From Closterium sp. NIES-65 (taxonomy: Eukaryota > Streptophyta > Zygnematophyceae > Desmidiales > Closteriaceae): a DNA stretch of 64,000 bases. Position 1 is the first letter of the stretch, and each line of letters opens with the position of its first letter. A program made the position numbers and the translations under genes. Shown here in pieces: positions 20,530 through 29,539 of the stretch. The notes beneath the pieces are model-generated. The model was not told the DNA's origin. It did no database searches and saw only the letters and a program-made list of their open reading frames with translations. The DNA is taken from contig CANXME010001985.1 of the NCBI GenBank assembly GCA_948144175.1, forward strand, positions 186,001-250,000, in the 5' to 3' direction.

Positions 20530-20650
20530 GCAGCTTTCTAGCGCTCAAACAGGGCCTTGAGGCTCACAGACACCAGCAGAAGATTTTTCAAACATCTCAG
20601 CATTACGGTAGGCTGCCTCACAACAGCTTCTTGCGCTCAAAGAAGGCCTT
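20530..20650 (-). repeat. decayed copy of the p24 last exon beyond its stop
   Basis: 20530-20578 repeats the end of the p24 last exon (AGCGCTCAAA..GGCCTTGAGG..CACACCAGCAG) with gaps. Between it and the real exon is TTTTTCAAACATCTCA (about 20585-20600), three changes from the palindrome TTTTGAGACGTCTCA. The rest of 20195-20617 is A/T-rich 3' flank with no gene. Confidence 0.65.
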
Positions 20651-22836
20651 GAGGTGCCAGAGCTGCAGGGCAGCCAGGCTCACACACACCAGCAGCGACA
20701 CGATGCTCAGCCAAGCCACCCTTGAGTTGGTCACCTCATTCAAATCACGCATGTCCGATTCTCTGGTGGGTGGAACAGAAGGTTTTAAGCAGGACAAGGC
20801 AGACAGAAAAGGTGGCCTGTCAGGAAGAAAACGTAGCTATATCTATGCAAACCAACGGCTGACACTGCAACCGTGATTGATTCAAAGCCTTATCACCATT
20901 ACACTCCAAGGCCCCCTCTGCCATCACAATCTATGCAGCAAACGACCACCTCCCCTCATATGACCCAAGATAGAACTTTCCGAATTCCCCATCTCGCAAG
21001 TACGGTACTCCTACTCTCAGTTATGCAGGGATTCACTTACCTCTTGCGAAAGTATGCCATTTCCCCCCGAATGGACCTCACTGCCTCATCCAATTTGCGG
21101 AGCTCCAGGGCGATGCCCTTAATGATCACGTCACAGTGCAGGCATGGTGGTGATGGGTGGAGTGAAGGAGAATGAGGACAGTACCATGACAAAATATTTC
21201 GAAGCAGGCTATAGCATCACACTGAACAATCTAGAACGGTTGGGAAGAGCACAGGCCGACCATGCATGTTCAAATCTAGCCAAACAACACCCACTACAAC
21301 ACACACACATCATAGGCATGCAGGTTAAGAGTCAAGCACAAAACAATCACCCTCACAGCCATTACCCCTTCCAAATCTGACCAAGTTCATGGTAGAAAAC
21401 GATCTGTCCATGTGCACCTAGAACAGCCATGCACAATGCAAAACATTTTTCTCAGACCGTAATGACTCACATCAAGTTTATCCTTCTTGGCGATTTTGCC
21501 CCAGTCCTTAGCTGCTACACCAATCTTCCATTCAAGCTCAACCTGTAGCATCACCACACAGAACGTTGGAGCAGAACGTGTAAGATGAATCATGCTGTAA
21601 GATGTGTGAAGCAAAGTGAATGTGTATGTTGGTGGCGTCAATTTCTGGTAGACATGGCCAAGTGATGTGCACACCCGTCAATGTGCTATTGATAGAGCTT
21701 TTAACCGTTCATTGTTCATCCCCTTGCCTTGACCCTTCCTAGCCTTTCCCAACTGGCTCTCTCACCATGACGCTGTGGATCTCTTGCGGATGGTCCACGG
21801 GTAGCCAGAAAGATGCCAACTACTGCCCCGTCTCCTTGATCGCAAACACAACTTTTGAGACGTCTCAGAATATCACGTCTCAAAACTAGACGTTTCAAGG
21901 CTTCCTCACCATGACGCTGTGGATCTCTTGCGGATGGTCTACGGGTAGCCAAAAGCAGGCCATGTACTGGCCCGTCTCCTTGGTTGTGAATCCGAAATGC
22001 CCTTCTTCCACGCTGTCCTGCCAGTGCAGCTGATGCCCGTACGGTGACGTCACCTGCCATGTGGTTATGCAAGGCGGAGGTGAAAATGTTTTGATACGCA
22101 TAGGTCCAGATTTTGTCATAGTGGCCATCTTCCACGATGTCGTGCCAATGCATGTGATGGCTGTACAATGTCGTCACTTGCCATGCCATCACGCAAGGTT
22201 AGCAGTTTGGAAAATAAATGCCTATGCAAACCGGAATGCTGGAACCGCGATTAAAGGACTGCTATTTCGTTCAAATGGCAAGGAGGAGATACATGAGATG
22301 CAGGGGGAGATGCGGAAGTTTCGAAAGAAACTGCCTTTTTGCAGGAGGAGAGGAAAGGCAGTGGCAAGACAGGGAGCGGATTCTAGCAATGGGGGAACAA
22401 CAGAGCCATATTCAAGATACTGGGAGTTATAAAAAAAACACAACTTGATCAACGTGCGTACCAAACAAAAATTAAAAAGAGAGACCGTGTTGAACGACGC
22501 GATCTGCGATCCGACCTTCAGCATTGAAAGCGGGTAGTATAAATCCAACCGGAGGCCTTGGAAACAAACTTATAACATATAATTCTACCAACCTAAGTAG
22601 CCGAGACGTACCTTGGCTGTGACCCTGCCGGTTTCGTCCAGCCGGTTCCCATGAGAGTCGTGCTTTACTATAGAATATGTTCCTACAACGAGGGTTCCCT
22701 CCTGAATCTCCTCCCCTAAACATTTCGAGTAGGCCGTGACCTCGAATTTGACAGCCAGACAACCCCGTTGGCAGCACGAAATGGCGATCACGGCAGCTAG
22801 AAGAAAACCAAGGAAGCGTCTCAACGGTGCAACCAT
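20618..22836 (-). CDS. p24 (emp24/gp25L) family cargo receptor, delta type
   Basis: Five exons (22836-22612, 22053-21910, 21542-21471, 21117-21041, 20762-20618) give 220 residues. A signal peptide (MVAPLRRFLGFLLAAVIAIS) leads into the GOLD domain with two cysteines (CLAVKFEVTAYSKCLGEE). It has the typical GHQLHWQDSVEEGHFGFTTK stretch and a coiled coil (GIALELRKLDEAVRSIRGEM). A transmembrane segment (WLSIVSLLVCVSLAALQL) precedes the cytosolic tail FFERKKLL with FF and dilysine signals. Such proteins cycle between ER and Golgi in COPI/COPII vesicles. All junctions keep phase with GT-AG introns. Exon 2 edges are duplicated (see 21761-21992 and 22100-22190). Confidence 0.92.
21761..21992 (-). repeat. 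duplicated p24 exon-2 end with palindromic insert at the junction
   Basis: About 87 bp (21905-21991) is repeated at 21761-21847. Between them is CTTTTGAGACGTCTCAGAAT (from 21852) ending CACGTCTCAAAA at 21885. This is a 34-bp insert with inverted ends of about 10 bp, followed by a further half-motif ACGTTTCAAGG. Perfect core TGAGACGTCTCA at 21856-21867. Confidence 0.92.
22000..22190 (-). repeat. duplicated p24 exon-2 start
   Basis: The exon start (GTGACGTCACCG, HQLHWQDSVEEGH) at 22053 has a diverged upstream copy at about 22175-22105 reading VTTLYSHHMHWHDIVEDGHY, also after an AG. The upstream copy then runs into stop-free but unrelated sequence. Confidence 0.8.
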
Positions 22837-23490
22837 GGTGGCAAGCTCGATCGAGCAGGAGATAGGAGTTATTTGGTGTCAATGTGAACACAACTTCAAA
22901 TGCGCGGCCGAAACCAGAGCACGGCGTCTTACGCGGCGACCACAGGAAACAAGCTCCCGAAGAATCACAAAATAGAACTGCGATTCAAGAGCGCTGATTA
23001 AAGTTGGAGATGGAATCTAGGACTAGACCGTGGTGATAACTTCCACTACAGAACTGGAATGCAGGAGATATCTAGGTCTAGAATGTGCTTATTCTTCTGA
23101 TCAGGCTTTTTGGGATCAGGTTGGTGAGCAAGAATGTGTTCTAGAGGTTCTTGATAACTCAAAACCATGCTCAACCGTTTGTGAATTTTTATAAGCGCAA
23201 ACCACCTCGTGAGCCATCTTTTTAGTAACTTTTAGGTCGGCGGGGAGGTTGGTAGCGGTTCAGTACGCTTTCGACGTAAACACAAAAGCAGAAAGAACCA
23301 CCCAAACGTCTATCTGTGGCTAGATTCAATATCAACACAGCAAAACTTGATGAAGCTTTTGCCTTTGTCCCTTAATTATTTCATTTCGTTATTCAGAACA
23401 ATCATACGGTAGCAACCTACAATAGCCTATAAAAACGCAAAAACTGAACACATGACACAACAGAACAGAAGTATAGTTGGCAGTGTGTTA
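22837..23490. other. spacer upstream of the p24 gene
   Basis: I see no gene. It presumably contains the p24 promoter and the 3' flank of the SNARE gene. Confidence 0.4.
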
Positions 23491-24514
23491 TCATTGCTTT
23501 GTAAAGAAGTATAGAATGAAAAAGAGTGTTACACACGACACAACCATGGCTGCCAAGCCCCGATTCTGCTTAGAACTGAACACCTGCAATTTAGAAGAGT
23601 GCCAAACAATGAGGACAGCTGAGGTACCGGTGAGCAGAGAGGTGGCGGTAATACAAAGCAAAGCTGGACGGCAGAATAGGAAGGGATGCGAAAGCAGTTG
23701 TGAAATGAAGCAGGTGCACAGAAGGGGAAGAGGTGAATCAGCTTACTTTTGTGAAACGATCCACTGTCCCAGCAAGCATCCTTCTAGCAGAGTCCATTTC
23801 CAGTCCCTGAAATAAAGCAGACCAGTGAAGTTGGTTCCGGAATAGACCGATCAAACCGATGTCAGAACTGGAGAGTTAAGGCAGAGGAATTTAGAAGCAC
23901 AGCGGGTATGCATTAACAGTTGCGACCTAATGTGGATCACAGTTATTAATTACTCACCATGCCATCCAGGAACCGATTTTGTGATTGAACTTCGCCATGA
24001 ATGTCTTTAGTTAACTGGCACAAGGACAAGTGATTGAGAAAAGACGGAAGCACACCGTTTAATAGGGAACATAAGATACGGTGAAAAACGTCTCTCCTTT
24101 CTCTCGCCTTTGGCAATAGTTTCTCACGACGTTGAAGCTCAAACGTCTAACCATTTTTCTCTTTCTCAACTCCAACAGAAAATCGGCAAGCCTTCCGTCT
24201 CTCATCGCAAACTTAATCCCTTCAAGACATACGTCACAGCGGAACTATATGCAGGTCCCAATTCGTTCCCAGAAAAGCAACCTAACAGCCCTATTGTTTT
24301 CAACCTTTACATTTATCCCTTTCCGCCAATTCCACGTTACCCGTGAATGTCCAACGTTTGCCGTTTTTTCTCCTACCTCCTTGATTAGTCTAGCCCTCTC
24401 CTCCAGTTGACTCAACGCTTCCTCGTTGCTCTGCTCCGACGCATACGCTGTGGACCTCATGGCCCCGCCAGCTCCCGACTCGATATCCCCGAACGAGCCC
24501 CCACTTCGGACCAT
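23491..24514 (-). CDS. BET1: Bet1-like Qc-SNARE
   Basis: Four exons (24514-24377, 24014-23958, 23806-23747, 23583-23491) encode 115 residues in a consistent phase. The N-terminus MVRSGGSFGDIESGAGG is followed by a SNARE motif: QSNEEALSQLEERARLIKE, LTKDIHGEVQSQNRFLDGM, GLEMDSARRMLAGTVDRFTK. The last motif holds the Q layer (SQNRFLD). The protein ends with a C-terminal anchor AAMVVSCVTLFFILYFFTKQ. This is the Bet1/Sft1 layout; these proteins act in ER-Golgi fusion. No duplicated exons are visible in this gene, a contrast with its neighbours. Confidence 0.88.
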
Positions 24515-26134
24515 GACGACTATGTGTGTGTATGTTACGCGACAACAGAATCCGAAAAGAGCGCTTTGAATTGAAAAAAAAAATCTCCTAATTACGGCTG
24601 TCAACTTTCTAGCTTCAGTCACACAAGGACAGCTGCAGTAGCACCTTCCTGACTGCGCACAACCAGCAGAAGCTGCTACGGAGAGCTTCCCAAAATAACC
24701 ACACGTCTGAGCAAACACTCGTAAGCTGTAATCCTCGTCCTACTTGTAAGCTGTCGCGTCCAAGAATCTCTGAAGCACAGAAGGGTCACATGAAGCACGA
24801 AAACAGCAGCTGAAGACCGTCATCCGCCTTTGGAAGCAGCCACCACCCCTTGGTTTCCCTTTCCACCTGGGGAATGTTCCAGCCAAGTGTGGTTTCTTCC
24901 AAGGCTTGTTCGGCATTTTCGTCACAGTGTCTTTTGTTCAGACACGGTCAGCCGTTTGAACCGCTATGAAATGCGAGTTAACTCACAAAACCGTTATAAA
25001 CGAGGCCAGCGAAATGGTTGGGATCGTTTCATTGGGTGTCGAGTCCAGGACAGCCAAACAAGGAACGCGGGTTTTTATTGGATGACGAGGCCGAGGTCTG
25101 TCACGTCCCGAAAGCTCAACACGACTCCCTCCCAATCAATGGTTCTGGAGCGATAACTGAGATGACACGAGTCACGACCACCCACTTCTGGAGCCTTCGC
25201 GAAAGCGATGTTACCGAGGGGATTCGTGTTTTCAAATTGGGAAATGTTCATATTAGGGCCCCAGAGCTCTAGAAAAGTTGCCGACTTGGGGCCTTGTGTT
25301 TCGCAAGGAGTCGAACCTGGGCCGGGCCTGTGCCCAACGAGTTTCGAGCCTCATCCACGCGCTCCGTCAGACCTGACCACAGAAGGTGACGATTTCTTCC
25401 TTGACGACATCGAAAAAATTGACTCGACATTTAAAAATTGACGATTTTTTTTCTCGTGCGTCATGCCTTCGAAAGGGCCTCAGCCCTAAACATCTTGCCG
25501 CACGGTGTTTAGGGTTGATGCTTCCCCAAATATATGCCAAACGAATGGGGTTTATATATTTTACCATATCAATGTTGTTTTTTTTCTGGGTTAAACGATT
25601 GTTTTTCTGGGTAATTTACGATGACGAGTCACTAGCGAATTCCGTCAGCCCCAGGCCAGTAGGTGGTGACCTGGTGAAAAGGCCAGGCTCGGCCTACCTG
25701 CCTAGGTGTGCTGGTTGCTTTGGGGGAACGTAGTAGGGGTGCGACTCACGAGGCCCCAGTTTGGCCACTTTCTTTCTGATCTTTTCCCTTTCAAATTTGC
25801 CTGCAATCCCATCTGAAAGTTCGTCAATCACACGCTCAGGTGCAGTGCGAGCCATAGCGGAGCAGGTATACCACGTCTACGAGATAAAGCGAAGCTGGCG
25901 ATTGTCGTTCACCCTGAACAGATCTCGTCACTGGAAATTCCCTGACCGTGACTAGGCTATGGATGGCCGCGACTCGCACGATGGACTCTCGAAATTTGAC
26001 GCCACCACGATTCACATGACTGCAGCAAATGACGCATGAACTCTGCGACCTAGTACGGTTCAGTAGCGTTCTCTGCAATCTAAAGCGTTCAAAGCAGCTA
26101 ACCTTCAAAATCCAACTCTTCATGTCAACTCATC
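24515..26134. other. gene-poor spacer
   Basis: No supported gene. Near 25307-25330 the minus strand carries CCAGGTTCGACTCC, a polymerase III B-box-like motif, but no complete tRNA or clear SINE boundary. 25560-25610 is T-rich. Confidence 0.4.
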
Positions 26135-28874
26135 GTGCGCAGGGTTCAATGCATACACAAATACATCCTTTGCTGGATCAGAGACCTCTCCCTAGATATT
26201 ATTTTCGACGGCCAGTTGAGTCACGCTAGCGTCTGCCAGCAATGGCACGACATCGCGTGTCGCGTACAAGACAGCGTCTGCTTGAACGCGGACCGCTTCG
26301 TGGAACCTCGTCAGCTACTTCTGCAGCTTGCGCGTTTCGTCAATCTCAGAAAGCTCGTCCTCCCCGCTGGCTGCCTGAGAGCTGTCTCCGATGACCTCCT
26401 CTGCTGCCTCGCGGACACGTGTCGCGATCTTACCGATTTTCTCGTCGCTTTCTACATGCCAGACTCATTCGGCCGATCTGACACCAGCGGAGTTTTCACC
26501 GAGCCCGGACTTTCCCGCCTTTTCGCGGGCTGCACTCGTTTGGAGGTTCTTCATCTGCACTGTCCGGAAAATCTCACCGCCATTCCTCCTTCTATCAGCC
26601 GCCTCGCTTCCCTCACGAAACTCCACCTCGCCGCCTACGAGGTCGAGATCCTTCCCGATACAATCACTTCGTTACAATCACTCCGACACCTGGTGCTTCG
26701 CTTGCCCAAGCTGAACGACCTTCCCCAGAATCTCGGAAGTCTTACTAATCTGGAGTCGCTGGAGCTGAAAGACTGCCTTTCGCTGATGCCAATCCCGGAA
26801 TCCCTTGGGAAACTTGCGAGTCTACACCGTCTTTCCATCGTCGGCTTCTTGTTGCTTCAGCTGCCCAATTCGCTTCCCAATCTCTCATCCCTGGAGTTCC
26901 TGGAGATTCGAAAGTGTGCATTCGTTTATCCGCTGCCCCGGAACTTCGGGCAGCTTCACGCGCTCGAAACTCTACACCTGGAGGATATTGAAAAAACGCC
27001 CAGCCTGCCCCAGTCTTTCGGGCAGCTGCACCGGTTGAAGCGGATTACAATGAAGAACTGTTTCAGTATTTCAACTCTGCCCCGTTGTCTCCTCCGCCTG
27101 CCTTCCCTCATGGAACTATATCTACTCCTTCCCGAGCTTTCCGCGCTTCCTGCTGAAGTCTGGAGGTTCTCGGAGCTTCAGACTTTCTCGTTGGCTGCTG
27201 TGAATGTTAGAAGCCTGCCTACTTCCATCAATATGTCCTCTTCGCTTGAAAAGCTTTCTCTCAAGAGCCTCCGAAATCTGACTTCTCTGCCCGAGGAATT
27301 CGGGCAGCTGGCCGCTCTGAAGTCTCTCCACCTGATTGACCTTCGAGAGCTCACCTGCCTGCCCGAGTCCTTCGGGCAGCTGACAAATCTTCAAGATTTA
27401 AGAATCATGGAGTGCCATCAACTGCTGCAGCTGCCCGAAACCTTATCCTTGTTATTATCTCTTGAGGACCTGCTTCTGTTGGATTGCTGGCGACTCACTA
27501 CAATACCAAACAGCATGGGAAACGGGCTGCCGAATCTGCGCAGGTTAGAGCTACTTGACTGCCGAGCCCTCACCCGTCTCCCTCCTTCCATCTCCGGCCT
27601 TTCCTCCCTCGAATTACTGAGCATCCAACAAGCAATGCGGTTCAGAGGCAAATTGCCAGAGGGGCTGGGCAGCTTGGGGAAACTGAAGCAGTTGTCACTC
27701 CGCGACATGCGTCACCTCTCTGGCTCCTGCCTCTGTCTCCGGCCTTCTTTCCCTCACCAGCCTGGTGCTGATAAACTGCCCGGAGGTAGAATCGCTGCCT
27801 GGGGACATCGGACGGCTGGGCGCACTTCAGGAGCTCAGCATCGCGAAAGTGTGAGGCTCGAAAAGTTGCGGGCCAGCAGCTTCAAAGTTGCTTTTCCGCA
27901 AAAAAGCTTCTGAAAAGCAACTTTGAAGCTGCTGGCCCGCAACTTTTCGAGCCTCACACTTTCGCGATGAGGCTCTCGAAGCTGTACCGCTTGGATTGCA
28001 TCCCGCGATCGCTGGTGGAGCTGCCACAGTTGCGGGTGCTGGAGGTGCGGATGTGTTTCAAAGCACTCGCTCTGCTAGGGGATGAAACGGCGGCTAGCAG
28101 GACCTTGGACTACCGCAGCAGCAGCAGCAGCAGCCGCGGGGCTACGAGCACCAGCAGCAGCAACAATCTGAGAAGGAACGTCAGCAAAGTGATTCTTCCG
28201 TACCTTCAGAGCTTGAACGTTAAAGATCTTCCCTTCCAGTCCTTTGGACCGTCCCTCAACCGTCTGTCATCTCTGTCAAGCCTGGAGGTTCTGTTAATGG
28301 AGAAACTGGTCTCACTCCCTGACTCCATATCGGGCTTTCGAATCTGCAAGTGCTCCGAATCTTCCGCTGCAGGAGGCTGAAAGCGCTACCAAAGGACCTT
28401 GGTTTGCTTTCTCGCTTGCAAGTCTTCGAATTGGTGGAGGTCGATGATTTGGTTCGCCTGCCCGAGTCGCTAGGGCAGCTGGGGCAGCTGGAGACGTTGA
28501 AAATCATCAGGTGTCCCAGGCTAGTCAAGCTTCCAGCGTCGTTTTCCAGCCTGTCAAAGCTGCAGCATTGTGTTTTTGCTAATGTGGGATTTCCATCTCT
28601 GCCAAAAGACATCCACAGGCTCTCCTCTCTCCAGACCTTGGTGCTTTTGGGGCTGTTTAACCTTTCCAAGCTGCCCGGAACTTTTCTGCAGCTGCCCCAG
28701 CTGAAGAAGCTGGATGTGAGCTACTGTGAGAAGCTGGTTTGGAAGTTGCCCCAGCGGGAAGAAGCTGGATCTTCCCGGGAAATGCCGATGCTGCGCAAGT
28801 GTTCGATTCGCGCATGCCCTCTTCTTTCAAGGAAAATTGCCAAGAGAATCTGCAAAGAGGGGGGCTGTCAATAA
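26135..28874 (+). pseudogene. F-box/LRR paralogue 1, broken
   Basis: Closely related along its length to the intact gene at 29540-32344. The F-box part is eroded: a shortened version lies near 26165-26260, while ASVCQQWHDIACR remains. About fifteen leucine-rich repeats follow (for example LPESFGQLTNLQDLRIMECH). Compared with the paralogue there is a small deletion near 27722 that shifts frame (LSGLPASVSG becomes LSGSCLCL), a hairpin insertion at 27839-27969, and a one-base deletion near 28340 (SISGLLNLQ becomes SISGFRIC). The C-terminal LRRs remain readable to about 28874 in pieces. The acidic tail present in the paralogue is missing here but lies inverted at 28990-29345. Confidence 0.8.
27839..27969. 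repeat. perfect inverted repeat, 58-bp arms, 15-nt loop, inside paralogue 1
   Basis: 27839-27896 is the exact reverse complement of 27912-27969. Compared with the intact paralogue (about 31235-31265) the hairpin is an insertion between the GGAGCT and AGGCTC of consecutive LRR codons. The arms include GTGAGGCTCGAAAAGTTGCG. No target duplication is obvious. Confidence 0.95.
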
Positions 28875-28989
28875 GAGGGAGGAGGGGGGGCTGTCAATAA
28901 TCTCCTCCCACCCCCCCAACCCCCTGCTACCACACTTGTATACTACGACTTTCTGACCCTCCTTATTATGAGCACAACTGCTCTCTTCC

Positions 28990-29345
28990 GCCTAGTTTTC
29001 CTGGTCTTCCTCATCCTCCTCATCCTCTTCTCCATCCTCACCATCCCCTTCCTCATCATTCACTTCTCCATAAGCTTCTAATTGGCCATCCTCCTCTCCA
29101 TCCTCCTCTCCACCCTCCCCTCCATCCTCCCCTCCATCCTCCTCGTCATCCTCCTCGCCATCCTCCTCTTCATCTTCCTCGTCCTCATCATCCTCCCCCA
29201 TAAAAGCTTCCTCGTCTTCACCATCCTCTTCATCCTCACTACTCTCCATCCCCTCCATCAAATCCAAGCACGCCTCATACTCTCCGTTTTCCTCGTCCGT
29301 CCACTCATCCTCCTCATCCTCTTCGATAGCTATTCTTCAGACAGC
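28990..29345 (-). pseudogene. inverted fragment: acidic tail of an F-box/LRR gene
   Basis: On the minus strand this reads an acidic tail containing DEWTDEENGEYEACLDLM and EEAFMGEDDEDEE. It is clearly related to the C-terminus of the intact gene (EWTDDENNGEYDACLDLM, about 32215-32275). It sits between the two plus-strand paralogues in the opposite orientation. It was therefore inverted away from paralogue 1, or is the remnant of a third copy. Confidence 0.75.
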
Positions 29346-29539
29346 TATCTTCGATGTCCTTAGATTTCGGGTCGTAGGCCTCTCCGAAACAGGCCATGCT
29401 CAGGTTTCTCTTGTGGTTGCTTAGCATTCACTGCTGAAAACAACTAACTGTGACTTCTATCTTTAGTGTGAGCTTGACCTAAGATAGAAACCAGACTTAG
29501 CAAGAGCCAGTTAAGCTTTTCCACCTTCTGCTGCTCAAA

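Noticed and set aside
25300-25335. tRNA gene suggested by a GGTTCGACTCC box
   Set aside because: No cloverleaf could be drawn by eye and no A box or acceptor stem is evident. At most a tRNA relic or SINE fragment.
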